The notes: generated by a model from the sequence alone, not told the origin. A stretch of 64,000 nucleotides of DNA from Psychrobacter maritimus (GCF_904846345.1 NZ_CAJHAJ010000003.1:248001-312000); one strand, 5' to 3'. Counted from the stretch's first letter, positions 17,663 to 27,879 are shown. Numbers and translations: made by a program.

Positions 17663-20600
17663 GGGTTTTGCTCCTGCGGCTCAGAGCTGGCATTAGCATC
17701 GCTAGCAGGAGTATTTAAATGAGACGCTTCATTGGCATCATCATTGCTTGTATTTGCAGAGGTAGCTACACCATTAGCCGCACGTTCATTAGCATTCGGA
17801 TTTTGCGGTGTGGTGTTTGTGCGTGGCGAGCTACTCGAGGGTTGGTTTTGAGCGTTTGCATCACGCTCATTGGTATTACCACTATTGGGTGCTGCCGTTG
17901 TAGGCTTTGCGGTACGTGTAACACCCAGACCAATCACTTCGTTAGGCAGTTTCATACCAGTAAAAGGATTGCTTGAGCGACCTTGACTGGCGGTGCTGCT
18001 GTTGCCACTGATAATCCTAAAGCGGACGGAGATAGTAATACCATCACCTGACCATGCCATCTCAAAGATGTTATCGCCAAGCTCGGTGCGCCGCGCACTA
18101 TTGATAAGACGCTCTACCCCAAAGCTGCCAGCCTCTTCAAAGACAGTATAGTCTTTGCCATCATAATCCTTGGCTCTAATACTGGCACCTGGCTGGCTAC
18201 TAGGATTTGGCCATACAAATGTCGTCCACGCTTGGGTGCCCATGCGATAACGCAGCTGCTGACCATCAACGACGATGGTATATTCTGTTAAGCCACTGAC
18301 CGGCAATGGCATAATCTGAAAGGTGGTTTGATTCGAGGCCCCATTAGCACCTGCGGCGCCTGCCGTACCGCTGCCATTACCACCGGTATAATTGACGAAA
18401 TAGCGACCAAAATCAGCCACAAACTTTGGACTGAGTCCCAAACCTGCACCGTTCCAAATTTTACTAGATATCTGATCACCGCGGCGAATGATAAAGGGCG
18501 ACAAGGTTTCATTGACGAATTTTGCTACATAGCCATCCTCGCCAAAGAACTGCCCAATCTCAGCAGGCGTGGCTTCTAAATTGGCATTGGCAGTAAACGG
18601 ATATTTATTGCCCAAATTGTCAAGAAAAGGCTTATATACTTGTGCTTGCCAAACTTTATTAATCTCATCTTTGGTAGGCTTTAAAAGCATATTAAATGAG
18701 CGCGTAAGGGACTCACTCAATAATGGGCGTACCAATTGCTTCATCTCAGAGTTGGCTTGACTGAGTATCTGTTCATCTAGTATCTGTAAAGACTTGGTAA
18801 GCTCTGAGCCTTCTGGGCTTAAAGTCTGTGAGGCAAACAACAATGCATCGGGACCAATATCATCACTACGAGCGATATTATTAAAGCGGGTTCTAATATG
18901 CCCCAAGCTTGCCAAATAATTATCCAATAAAGACAGGTTTTGGTTGTCTTCTCTTGGCGTGACCAAATTGTGAATAGCGGAAAACTCTTGCGCAATCAAG
19001 CCTGAACTTGCGGGTATCACAGTAGCATTAGGGCTCGATTGGTTATTACCCATCATGGCTTCGGCCTGACGGAGCTCCGCTGGGCTTTGACGAAGAATAG
19101 TTTGCTTAAACCAAGTTACAAATGAGCGCCGAGATTGCGCGCCATCAGCTGAGGATGAGCTTGTAGATTTATTATCCCATTGGGTCTGGCGATCAACGGT
19201 TTCAAATAAAGTCTTTAAGGGAGATTCTGTGGCATTGGACAGCTGATTTAATAGTACTGCATGATCGTCAAAGCCTTTACTGTCACGAATATAGACTTGT
19301 GATAAAAACCGCTTCCATTCGCTGATATATTCCTGCTTATAGCGACTGACCAAATATTGGCGTATTTGTTCAGGACTACCGGTCAAGGTCAAGTCATTTT
19401 GGCTGCTGGTTGCCAATACCCAATCGTCAGCCACCATCTTATTGGTCGCCGCTTTATCGATTTCATCACTGATAAAGGATTCCCATGCTTGCTTGGTAAA
19501 GGTGCCAGAAATTACATAGCTACCTAGTAATGCTTCGTTGCCTGTGTTTTGAGTAATCTGTGCCACCGTCACTGCTGGAAAGCGTGCTGATGAGCGCATT
19601 TTTATCTCGGAATAAACACGCTCACGTGCAGGCTGGCCTTTACTGACTTTAGATAAATTCATACGGGTTTTATCAATCAATCCTAAGTCGTTTTGAATCA
19701 AAGGAAAGCTTGGGTCGTTAATATGAGCCAAGCTAAAACTTAAAATCCGCTCGGCTTGTCGAATCATTTTATCGCGTGGCATATCTGCGCGATTGGCTTC
19801 AAGCCAAGTACGCCAAAAGCGCGTCATCTGATCGCTCAAATGGCTGGTTTCTAAATGATCGTGATTGCTCAGCATCAAGTAGGCTTTGAGCGCATTGTAA
19901 GCATCTTCAACATCGGTAGGATCTGATTGGATATAGGTATCAGTATTGCCAGTTGCAGACTCACTTTCTTGCGCCTCTGGCTCTTTAACCGATAGTTGTG
20001 CCGTATTGGCATTGACCTCAGTGAGGAATTTTTCTATATTTTGTTTGGTAGGTGCTAAGACAATGATGCCAATACCGTTGTAGTATTCTGATAAAAGTTT
20101 TTCTTTGAGCTTGTCGCCTTGATATAAGCCAAAACTTAACGAGAGAGGGTGACCATTTTCGTACTCTTCAAGCTGCTCTATGCGACTTTGTAAAATACTG
20201 AGTGACTCCAGTTGTGACTGCAAATCACCGTTTGAATTTTTTTGGATTTGAGCAACTTGTTGTAAATCTGCTGCTACCCGTTCAGTCAGCTGTTTATTAT
20301 TGGCATATGACCATGTCCATAGCCCAGCCGCCGCACAGAGCACCACGACCGATGCTAAGGTTGCAAGGGCGCGATGGCTACGTTTATCACGGTTCTTGTG
20401 CTGCTTAACCAAATGTTTGTCTTTTAAGATAACCTTGGAAAAAAGATCGTTTAAAAAATAAGGCTTATCTGCGTTTGTTTGCTGAGAATTAAGGGGAACG
20501 GCCGGTGGCTGCAAATCAAAATTTTGTACCATTTGTAGCGTCATTTGACTGCTAACTTGACCTTCTTGTAGCGCACTGGTGAAATAAAAACCACGCAATA

Positions 20601-21693
20601 TCGGCTTAAATTGAAAAGGATTGTCTTCAAACAGAGCGTGCATGAGCGTTCTTATCATAGGACGCAATGACTGAAATTCCATTGGAAATGTCATCAAACT
20701 GGGTGAGACAGTACGCTGATGGCGTAACGACAGTTTAGTGGTGCTTAAGTCTTTTAGACCATTTACCAATACGCCAAAATGTTCTTCAAAAACATCTGTA
20801 ATATTGATGTTGTCGGGGTCTTCTGGATAAGGAATGGTCGCCCCCCATACTTGCCCGCGATCTTCTTGCTCATAATCATGAAAGAAATCACGAAATCCTG
20901 ATACCAGATCCATCTTGGTAAATACCACATAAACAGGGGCATAAACTTCTAATTGTTCGGTCAAATCCTGCACACGACTTCGTAAGTTTTTAGCCAAATC
21001 CAGCGCATAGCTAGGCTCATTTTTAGTCAATTCTGCGATGCTAACGGCAATGATAATGCCATTAATAGGGGCCTTGGGGCGGTTCTTTTTCAGTAGGTTT
21101 AAGAATGACAGCCATTCTGAACGGTCGTCTTCATAAGCAGAATAACGCCCTGCGGTATCAAGTAGAATCCCTTCAGTAGAAAAAAACCAATCGCAGTTAC
21201 GCGTACCACCCACGCCTTTGACTGACAGCTTGTTGGTTTGCTCCATAAATGGAAACTTTAGCCCAGAGTGCAGCACTGCCGAGCTTTTACCAGCTGCTGG
21301 ATTGCCGATGACCATATACCATGGCAGCTCATATAACGCTGCTTTACCGGTTTGATCACCGATTTTCGATTTACGAATGGTTTTAATGGCGTCTTGCATT
21401 TGCTGACGTAATGCTTGCACTTCTTGTGCATTTTCATCTTTAGCGATAGTGTCTTTATTATGCTCATCGCCATTGTTTTCTACTAAATTGGCCAGTTCTG
21501 CCGAGGCAAGTCTGCGTTTTTTCCAAAAATAGTAACCTAAGGTAGCAAGCAGAGCAGTAGTTACGGCAATACTAAGAATGACGATGAAGGTTTTAAGCGG
21601 CATATAATCGTAAAGTAAGACCAAAGCGACGATAACCCCTAAGATTAATAACACTCTCGGGTGGTAAATAAGATGGAAAAATCTTGCAAACAT
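17659..21693 (-). CDS. tssM: T6SS membrane-complex protein TssM (IcmF/VasK)
   Basis: TssM is the inner-membrane backbone that spans the periplasm and contacts TssJ and TssL. The 1344-residue protein has two N-terminal helices (about 14-55), a cytoplasmic NTPase-like domain with Walker A GNPAAGKS (130-137) and later VFTKMD, a third helix near 442-462 and a large periplasmic region. The last 90 or so residues are a Thr/Asn/Ser-rich low-complexity tail, which is unusual. It leads the leftward arm ending in tagF, tagN, vgrG, tae4 and tai4. Confidence 0.95.
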   Translation of the reverse strand: MFARFFHLIYHPRVLLILGVIVALVLLYDYMPLKTFIVILSIAVTTALLATLGYYFWKKRRLASAELANLVENNGDEHNKDTIAKDENAQEVQALRQQMQDAIKTIRKSKIGDQTGKAALYELPWYMVIGNPAAGKSSAVLHSGLKFPFMEQTNKLSVKGVGGTRNCDWFFSTEGILLDTAGRYSAYEDDRSEWLSFLNLLKKNRPKAPINGIIIAVSIAELTKNEPSYALDLAKNLRSRVQDLTEQLEVYAPVYVVFTKMDLVSGFRDFFHDYEQEDRGQVWGATIPYPEDPDNINITDVFEEHFGVLVNGLKDLSTTKLSLRHQRTVSPSLMTFPMEFQSLRPMIRTLMHALFEDNPFQFKPILRGFYFTSALQEGQVSSQMTLQMVQNFDLQPPAVPLNSQQTNADKPYFLNDLFSKVILKDKHLVKQHKNRDKRSHRALATLASVVVLCAAAGLWTWSYANNKQLTERVAADLQQVAQIQKNSNGDLQSQLESLSILQSRIEQLEEYENGHPLSLSFGLYQGDKLKEKLLSEYYNGIGIIVLAPTKQNIEKFLTEVNANTAQLSVKEPEAQESESATGNTDTYIQSDPTDVEDAYNALKAYLMLSNHDHLETSHLSDQMTRFWRTWLEANRADMPRDKMIRQAERILSFSLAHINDPSFPLIQNDLGLIDKTRMNLSKVSKGQPARERVYSEIKMRSSARFPAVTVAQITQNTGNEALLGSYVISGTFTKQAWESFISDEIDKAATNKMVADDWVLATSSQNDLTLTGSPEQIRQYLVSRYKQEYISEWKRFLSQVYIRDSKGFDDHAVLLNQLSNATESPLKTLFETVDRQTQWDNKSTSSSSADGAQSRRSFVTWFKQTILRQSPAELRQAEAMMGNNQSSPNATVIPASSGLIAQEFSAIHNLVTPREDNQNLSLLDNYLASLGHIRTRFNNIARSDDIGPDALLFASQTLSPEGSELTKSLQILDEQILSQANSEMKQLVRPLLSESLTRSFNMLLKPTKDEINKVWQAQVYKPFLDNLGNKYPFTANANLEATPAEIGQFFGEDGYVAKFVNETLSPFIIRRGDQISSKIWNGAGLGLSPKFVADFGRYFVNYTGGNGSGTAGAAGANGASNQTTFQIMPLPVSGLTEYTIVVDGQQLRYRMGTQAWTTFVWPNPSSQPGASIRAKDYDGKDYTVFEEAGSFGVERLINSARRTELGDNIFEMAWSGDGITISVRFRIISGNSSTASQGRSSNPFTGMKLPNEVIGLGVTRTAKPTTAAPNSGNTNERDANAQNQPSSSSPRTNTTPQNPNANERAANGVATSANTSNDDANEASHLNTPASDANASSEPQEQNP

Positions 21694-21784
21694 ACTTGCT
21701 ACCTAATGTAATCTTGAAATAATAGGGGGTTATCGGGTCAGGGTAAACGGTGACTATGATGTCAGGCAACGAATAAAAATACGC

Positions 21785-23500
21785 CTAAGACGCTTCAGAA
21801 GAATGTTGTAGCCATAATATACAGTCGTTCTTATGTTTGGTTATTAAAAATGATAAGCCTGACTGTTGTTCGTTTGAATTAGCTTTGGAAACCAATAAAG
21901 ATAAGCTTATGAATGTCTTTAACCATAGGTTTGATGGCATATAATGCCCTAAATGATGCTCGTTTACTAGTATGTCTTTCTCTATTAATGAGTCGATAAA
22001 TGTCATAAATAAAGACAAGTCATAAGGCTGCTTTAATGGATTAATGTCTGTTATAGCGTTTATATTGTTTTTAGAGGTTATGGCTTTGATGGTTGATGTA
22101 TTAGCAATAGGCTCAAGATTTTGGCTTTCTATGGTTTTCATTTTACGTTTGTCAACGGGCGCTGTAGCCGACGTACCATTTAGTAATAAGTACTTTATCT
22201 TTCGTAGGTTTTTCGCGTAGTGCTGGCGAGTCTCGAGCTGTGAAGGATTAGACTGAGAAGAGTTGGAATCAGTATTTGCAGTATTATCTGTCTGACTGAG
22301 AGTATGGTTAGGAATCTTAGTCAATAAAAAATAGCTATCACTTTCTAAATTAAGAGCTTCATGAGCAGCTTTATTAGAAAAAAATAACAAGGTTCCCGCT
22401 TCGGTTGGTATCGTATTATCGAGCGCAGTTTCATATAGCGACGACTCCAACCATGCTTCATAAATTTGGCAGTCTACATTCATCAGTAAACAAGTTTTAG
22501 GGACAGCCGCTTTAGCGAGCGTAATAAGATGTTCATCGATAAAGTCGAGCGGCTGATAGGATTCATCGTCAGCAAAAATCAGAGTGATCGCGAGTAACGA
22601 TTCTGCTATACCATAATCGGCTAACTGTTGTTTGATAAAACGTAGCAGAAAATCAGTGTCAACGAGGCTTGGGATACACAAGTAAATAGACAGCTGAGAT
22701 AGGTTTTGGGCAGGCAAGTCATTACGTGACTCTTCATCATTCGTTTCGCTGCTGTTATTACTGTTATTAGCACCTGCGATATAATGCGGCTGCCAATCAG
22801 GATGAATATGAATGGCTGAATTTGGCTCATCATCATCTTGTTCAAGATAAGCGAAATGTTGGGCGAGTAGCGAGAGGAAATCATTGCTCAGTAGCAGCTG
22901 CTCAGCAACCAAGGCACACAAACGCAAGGTCAACTCATCTGAAGATTGCGGTCGCTCTTCCTCATCGTCGTAGGTATCTGATTCGTCATAACTGGCATAA
23001 TTGTCGGCATCGGCATCGACTTCAAGCTCATGGCTGGCAAAATTACTGCTATCTTGATAATGATATAAAGGATATTGTTCGGTTATTACACTCTTTATAG
23101 GTTTGACTAGAAGCGGTAAACCATCGAAGTCAGATAAGTCTTCACTTAAAACAGTAAGGTCGTCCTTATTGTCTACTATCTCAGACCAACTACTTCCCTC
23201 CGGCAGGCAAATACTAGCATTGATAAACAATTGATAGGATTCTATAGGCTCTTTTTCTGTTTCTTTGTCAGTGATAAGCGGGATTTCAGTTTTCTTATTG
23301 TCTAAATTTCTTTGATGTCGTCTAATTATCAATATAAAACCAAACAAAGATGCTGGCAGAATGATAAACCAAAGCAATAGTCTAGGGGTAGTAAGCTGTA
23401 AGGTATTGTCTTTAAAATACATCCAAGTCATTAGTAAGTAAACAAGAAGCACAACGCTAGAAGTATATATTGCATAGCTTAATAGTTTTCTGGAATGCAC
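21785..23500 (-). CDS. Unidentified two-helix membrane protein encoded before tssM
   Basis: The 571-residue protein starts with two hydrophobic helices (about 8-27 and 42-60) joined by a short loop. A long soluble part follows, with an acidic Asp/Glu/Ser-rich stretch near residues 155-190. Further on are alternating hydrophobic segments such as LSIYLCIPSLVD and TCLLMNVDCQIYEAW that look like an alpha/beta fold. I recognise no family. It is the first gene of the leftward T6SS arm, 91 bases from tssM. Acinetobacter loci have an accessory gene of unknown function upstream of tssM, and this could be a counterpart. A part in the membrane complex is inference. Confidence 0.6.
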   Translation of the reverse strand: MHSRKLLSYAIYTSSVVLLVYLLMTWMYFKDNTLQLTTPRLLLWFIILPASLFGFILIIRRHQRNLDNKKTEIPLITDKETEKEPIESYQLFINASICLPEGSSWSEIVDNKDDLTVLSEDLSDFDGLPLLVKPIKSVITEQYPLYHYQDSSNFASHELEVDADADNYASYDESDTYDDEEERPQSSDELTLRLCALVAEQLLLSNDFLSLLAQHFAYLEQDDDEPNSAIHIHPDWQPHYIAGANNSNNSSETNDEESRNDLPAQNLSQLSIYLCIPSLVDTDFLLRFIKQQLADYGIAESLLAITLIFADDESYQPLDFIDEHLITLAKAAVPKTCLLMNVDCQIYEAWLESSLYETALDNTIPTEAGTLLFFSNKAAHEALNLESDSYFLLTKIPNHTLSQTDNTANTDSNSSQSNPSQLETRQHYAKNLRKIKYLLLNGTSATAPVDKRKMKTIESQNLEPIANTSTIKAITSKNNINAITDINPLKQPYDLSLFMTFIDSLIEKDILVNEHHLGHYMPSNLWLKTFISLSLLVSKANSNEQQSGLSFLITKHKNDCILWLQHSSEAS

Positions 23501-23797
23501 TTGCGATACCTCTGGTCGAACAAATAGATGAGAGGCAGTTTATGATATTTCACTCACTATGGCTACTATATTTATCTACTTTGGTTTGTTTTTATTTTTG
23601 ACATATGGTTTCTAGTCAATTTTTAAGGATATTATAAAATACTGTAATTAAGTCTGGTTATTTTAGGAGAAACCATGTTTTTAGCTATATAATAGCGAGC
23701 AGTTTTGCTGGAAATAAGCAGTCGATAATGGATGTCAGGTATATTTTTCTGCTTATTGCGTGTCTTAAGAGTCTGATGTAGTGATGTATTTAATCTT

Positions 23798-24859
23798 ATG
23801 ATCTATCTGATAACCACGATATTTACGCTTATTTCTATTGTAGTGATAGTCATGCTATTTGATCGTCAGCTATATGGTCGTGTTTATCGAAAAGCTGATA
23901 ACGCTTTTCAGCACTTATGGGTGCTAAAAACCAAATATTTTGTACTCAAGCCACAAGTGATAACTAATATTAAACCTAAGATTGAGCGTAGATTTTTGAA
24001 TATTAAATCATCGAACATAAAAGTCTCGAATGTCAGTGCGGCGGTAATACCAACTTTATCCATCTTAGTCATCGTAGCAACGACAGTGCTTTGTTATTTC
24101 CTAATAACGCATAACTCCCTTGAGGTTTATCGAACTCAAAGTGATGCACCAAACACCGCCAACGCACAAATCAATCAACTATTAATCGGGGAGCAGCTGC
24201 ACCCACCGCCATCACCACCAGCAGAGCTGTTTGCTGAGCTTGAAGCGGAGATTGCCAGTTATCAAGCTACTCAAATGGAAGCAGGCTATTGGCCTGAAAC
24301 GGCAAGTGATACATCGTCAACGAGACCGCTTATGTTACCTGAGCCTGATCTATCAGATTTAAGTGTTCAAGATCATACTACTGGCTACTCAGGCGATATA
24401 TTGGCCTCACATATCACAAACGGTCATATTAATATCAAGAATGCTGACCGTAATTGGAATAAAATGAATTCTGAATTTGTTCAGCGAATGTTGACTGTTT
24501 ATAAGGTTATGAGTGAACAATATGGCTATGATATGGTGTTGTTAGAGGGGTATCGTAGTCCTGGTCGACAAGCAAAATTATTGAAGCAAGGGTCGCACGT
24601 GACGAAGGCCGGCTCTTATAAGAGTTATCATCAGTTTGGTCTAGCAGGAGATAGTGCTTTTATTAGAAACGGTAAGATTGTCATTACCGAAAAAGATCCA
24701 TGGGCGATGCAGGGCTATAAGTTATATGGTAAAGTGGCAAAATCAGCAGGGCTAGTATGGGGTGGTGACTGGCGCATGATGGATTTAGGGCATGTTGAGC
24801 TACGTAAACCTGGGGTGCTCGGTCGCCCTCAAATGGCTGAGATTTTAACCAGCCAATAA
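23798..24859 (+). CDS. Membrane-anchored M15 peptidase, TagX-like T6SS accessory enzyme
   Basis: The 353-residue protein has two N-terminal hydrophobic helices (about 2-21 and 80-104), a Pro-rich linker (PPPSPPAEL) and a C-terminal VanY/M15 zinc peptidase domain. That domain has GYRSPGRQ, SYHQFGLAGD (His278, Asp285) and DLGHVEL (His332). Acinetobacter TagX, an L,D-endopeptidase needed for T6SS assembly, has this domain type and is thought to open the cell wall for the machine. The gene starts the rightward arm, divergent from 21785-23500 across a 297-base gap that probably holds both promoters. Confidence 0.82.
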   Translation: MIYLITTIFTLISIVVIVMLFDRQLYGRVYRKADNAFQHLWVLKTKYFVLKPQVITNIKPKIERRFLNIKSSNIKVSNVSAAVIPTLSILVIVATTVLCYFLITHNSLEVYRTQSDAPNTANAQINQLLIGEQLHPPPSPPAELFAELEAEIASYQATQMEAGYWPETASDTSSTRPLMLPEPDLSDLSVQDHTTGYSGDILASHITNGHINIKNADRNWNKMNSEFVQRMLTVYKVMSEQYGYDMVLLEGYRSPGRQAKLLKQGSHVTKAGSYKSYHQFGLAGDSAFIRNGKIVITEKDPWAMQGYKLYGKVAKSAGLVWGGDWRMMDLGHVELRKPGVLGRPQMAEILTSQ

Positions 24860-24901
24860 TGGCTATCAATGATTATTATCATTTTATATATGGGCAATTG
24901 T

Positions 24902-25618
24902 ATGGTAGATTTTTCATTGAAAGTAATATCTTTTTGTCTATTAAGTATAGGGTTGGTTGGTTGCGGTAGTGATGGATTGAGTCAGTTGAACCAAACATTA
25001 AAACCTAATCAGCCAACTGCACTAGTAAACAATTATCAATCTGATAAGCAGCTTTATGAGGAAAGTATAAGTAAGAAAATTGTCGATGTTAATGCAAACA
25101 TGAGCACTAATACTGATTTAGAAAAGCTTAAAGCTCAACTTGAGCAGCAGCAACAACAGCTCAGTGCGATGAATGCAGAACAGCAAGCGTTACAAACGCA
25201 GTTAAAACGTCAAACTATTAGCTTACAGATACTTCCGAGCGCCGATGCAAATGCGGGTCGTCAAAAGCAAGGCACCGCTAGTATTGCTCATATCGCCTTC
25301 TTAGAAGATGAGAGTCAGTTTTCAGAACTGCTAGAGATGGCGACTAAAGAGGTGAGTGTCATTCCCAGTCGTCAAACAGCGCTGAAGCTGAATGTTCCGC
25401 AGGAGGCGCGCTTTATTGCTATTAAAGTGGGGCTAAGATACACCAAGAAGCGCTCACAGCTATTGATTCCTATCAGTAGTATCGACTTTGAAAAGCCGTT
25501 AACCTTGAATGTAGGTGCATGTGATGTGAATATCAAAGAAGGCATCATCCCAGAATTGGCACCCATTTTTGCTATTAAACTTAAATATTATCAACAGCCA
25601 CTGGTTGGTTGCGCGTAG
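24902..25618 (+). CDS. T6SS-linked lipoprotein with coiled coil
   Basis: The product (238 residues from the ATG at 24902) has a lipoprotein signal ending LVGC (Cys21). A Gln/Glu-rich coiled coil follows (about 60-110, EQQQQQLSAMNAEQQALQ), then a beta-rich C-terminal domain with LKLNVPQEARFIAIKVGLRY. The second part is reminiscent of the TssJ beta-sandwich, and the gene sits directly before tssK, so it may serve as the outer-membrane partner of TssM. That equivalence is inference. The frame opens at 24869 but the later ATG gives a clean signal peptide. Confidence 0.6.
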   Translation: MVDFSLKVISFCLLSIGLVGCGSDGLSQLNQTLKPNQPTALVNNYQSDKQLYEESISKKIVDVNANMSTNTDLEKLKAQLEQQQQQLSAMNAEQQALQTQLKRQTISLQILPSADANAGRQKQGTASIAHIAFLEDESQFSELLEMATKEVSVIPSRQTALKLNVPQEARFIAIKVGLRYTKKRSQLLIPISSIDFEKPLTLNVGACDVNIKEGIIPELAPIFAIKLKYYQQPLVGCA

Positions 25619-25627
25619 GAGATGATC

Positions 25628-26974
25628 TTGAGCAAAAACAGAGTATTATGGGGCGAAGGTTTATTTTTAAGACCTCAGCATTTTCAGATTCAAGATACTT
25701 ATCATAACTCGCAGCGCGCGCTCAGTATGATGCTCGTGCATCCTTACGCTTATGGTATCGCTGATGTGCAAATCGATAGCCAGCTTCTAGAAAGTAATAT
25801 CTTAAGCTTTGAGAGCATCTATGCAGTCTTGCCCGATGGCACGATATATCAAGCGCCGCGTACGGATGCGCTGCCTAAAGCGGTGAGGTTGGATAGCCAA
25901 GATAACGGCGATGAGGTGTATGTGTTTTTAAGCCTAGAGATTGTTCAGGGTAGTGGCAGTAATATACAGACAGAGCATAGCGATAATCCCGCCCGTTATA
26001 TAAGAGATAGTATCGAAGCCCATGATTTATATACTCAGGGTGCAGAAGCCGTTATTGATATTCTAAAGCTATCACCAAGCGTGCAATTGAGCCATACAGC
26101 GCAAGTACCGAGTCAAGATACGCTCTCTATCTTGATTGCTAAGCTGACGCGCAGTACGCAAGGTATCTATCAGTTAGATGAAGACTATATAGTGCCTAGC
26201 GTCCATATTATGAGCAATTCTGCGCTACTCAATCAGCTCTATCGCTTGATGACGATGATTAATACTAAGTCAAGCTCGCTCTATGACCACCATCGCCAGT
26301 CTAATAATGACTTGTTAGAATTTCGCTCATCGGATATCGCATCTTTTTGGTTATTACATACTTTAAATACGGCTTATTCACAATTGAGTCATTTATACAA
26401 TAATGCGAAATTACACCCAGAACGGCTGTATGAAGCACTCCTAAATGTTGCCAGTCAATTGGCGACTTTCAGCTCATTATATAAGGTAGGCGACTTACCG
26501 CATTATCATCATAATAATATCAATGATTCGTTTACCAGTATCATTGGCATCATCCGTGAGCTCCTCAATACCGTTATTGCCAGTAATTTTATCTCCATTC
26601 CTTTACGTCAAAACAAACACTCATACTACATGGGCGACCTGAGCAGTGACAAAATCACGCGTAACTCGCAGCTATATTTATCTGTTAGCTCATCGCTACC
26701 AATGCATGAGTTGATAGATTTGGTGCCAAGACGCTTTAAAATTGCGACGCCAGATGCTGTGGAGAAACGAGTCCTATCTGCGCTACCGGGCTCGCCGATT
26801 TCACATGTCTCGCAAGTGCCAAGTGCTATTCCTGTCAGACCGGGCTTTAGTTATTTCACTATTGAGCCAGTAGGCGAGCTGTATGACGAGATGATTAGAT
26901 CTGAATCCATCTGTATTTATGTACCAAATGGTTTTGATGATTTAAAAATTGAATTGATGGCTATCGTACAGTAG
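25628..26974 (+). CDS. tssK: T6SS baseplate protein TssK
   Basis: TssK connects the baseplate to the TssL/TssM membrane complex. The N-terminus KNRVLWGEGLFLRPQHFQIQD is diagnostic, and the 448-residue length is typical. AGGAG (25617-25621) overlaps the stop of the lipoprotein gene. It leaves no spacing for the ATG at 25622 but ideal spacing (6 bases) for the TTG at 25628, so the TTG start is preferred. No other baseplate gene (tssE, F, G) is present in the window. Confidence 0.93.
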   Translation: MSKNRVLWGEGLFLRPQHFQIQDTYHNSQRALSMMLVHPYAYGIADVQIDSQLLESNILSFESIYAVLPDGTIYQAPRTDALPKAVRLDSQDNGDEVYVFLSLEIVQGSGSNIQTEHSDNPARYIRDSIEAHDLYTQGAEAVIDILKLSPSVQLSHTAQVPSQDTLSILIAKLTRSTQGIYQLDEDYIVPSVHIMSNSALLNQLYRLMTMINTKSSSLYDHHRQSNNDLLEFRSSDIASFWLLHTLNTAYSQLSHLYNNAKLHPERLYEALLNVASQLATFSSLYKVGDLPHYHHNNINDSFTSIIGIIRELLNTVIASNFISIPLRQNKHSYYMGDLSSDKITRNSQLYLSVSSSLPMHELIDLVPRRFKIATPDAVEKRVLSALPGSPISHVSQVPSAIPVRPGFSYFTIEPVGELYDEMIRSESICIYVPNGFDDLKIELMAIVQ

Positions 26975-27066
26975 TTTTTTTAGGCATTTTAAAATGGTTT
27001 TGAAGTCGCTTTTTTTAAATGATTTTTTTAAGCGGACTTTAAAAATAATATGTATTAGGAACAATC

Positions 27067-27879
27067 ATGCTCGGGAATAATTCAATGGGTTCAGCGCCTT
27101 CTTTGTTAGATTCAGGCGAAGTTGCCTCAAAAGTTCCAACCGCAGGACTTAATAGACGTATCAGCAGTCAGTCGCTGGTTGATACTATGTATGACGGTTT
27201 TTACTTGGTGTTTTTATTGCGCAATCATTATTTCAGCACTGAACCTCGCCATTTTCGTCAAAAAATCTATGATTTTTTAGACAAGTTTGAAATGAACGCT
27301 CGTAAAAAAGGCTTTTTATCAGAAGATATCCATGAAGCAAAGTACGCGTATTGTGCGTTGATTGATGAAACCATCATGACGTCACAAGAGTCAGAATTTC
27401 AGACTCTAAAAGATGCATGGGAGCTAAATCCTCTGCAGTTAGATTTGTTTGGCTCACAAATCGCTGGTAATGAGTTTTTTGAGCGCTTAGATGGACTGCG
27501 CGAACAAGGAGAGAAGCGTTTAGCGGCATTAGAAGTTTATCACTATGCGATGTTGCTAGGATTTCAAGGAAAGTATCGCTTAGAGGCCCCTGAAAAGATT
27601 CGCTATCTTATCTCACGCTTGGGCGATGAAATTGAGCATTTACGTGGTAATAAAAACGAATTTTCGCCGTTTTGGGCAATTCCTGATCAAATTAAGCATA
27701 AGCTCACCAGTGAAACGCCGCTTTGGGTGATTCTTGCAGTGATGGCAGTGTTATTAAGTGTGATATTTGCAACCATGTGGCACTTTACCAATAGCTTTGC
27801 AGATAACCAGTTGTCAGCATATAACCATGTTATTCAAGAAAATAAAGAGCAGGCCCATATCTCAATCTTCTTACCATAA
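27067..27879 (+). CDS. tssL: T6SS inner-membrane protein TssL (DotU/IcmH)
   Basis: The 270-residue protein is a short-form TssL: a cytoplasmic helical domain with AKYAYCALIDETIMTS and LFGSQIAGNEFFERL, then a single C-terminal helix (about 218-240, LWVILAVMAVLLSVIFATMW) and a short periplasmic tail. No peptidoglycan-binding OmpA domain is fused; the separate OmpA-like protein at 15745-16572 may supply it. AGGAACAATC precedes the ATG. It is the last gene of the rightward arm. Confidence 0.94.
   Translation: MLGNNSMGSAPSLLDSGEVASKVPTAGLNRRISSQSLVDTMYDGFYLVFLLRNHYFSTEPRHFRQKIYDFLDKFEMNARKKGFLSEDIHEAKYAYCALIDETIMTSQESEFQTLKDAWELNPLQLDLFGSQIAGNEFFERLDGLREQGEKRLAALEVYHYAMLLGFQGKYRLEAPEKIRYLISRLGDEIEHLRGNKNEFSPFWAIPDQIKHKLTSETPLWVILAVMAVLLSVIFATMWHFTNSFADNQLSAYNHVIQENKEQAHISIFLP

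Noticed and set aside
22822..23100. Plus-strand 92-codon ORF inside the 571-residue T6SS gene
   Set aside because: It is antisense to a long coding frame, rich in Arg/His in a manner typical of a shadow frame, and has no ribosome site.
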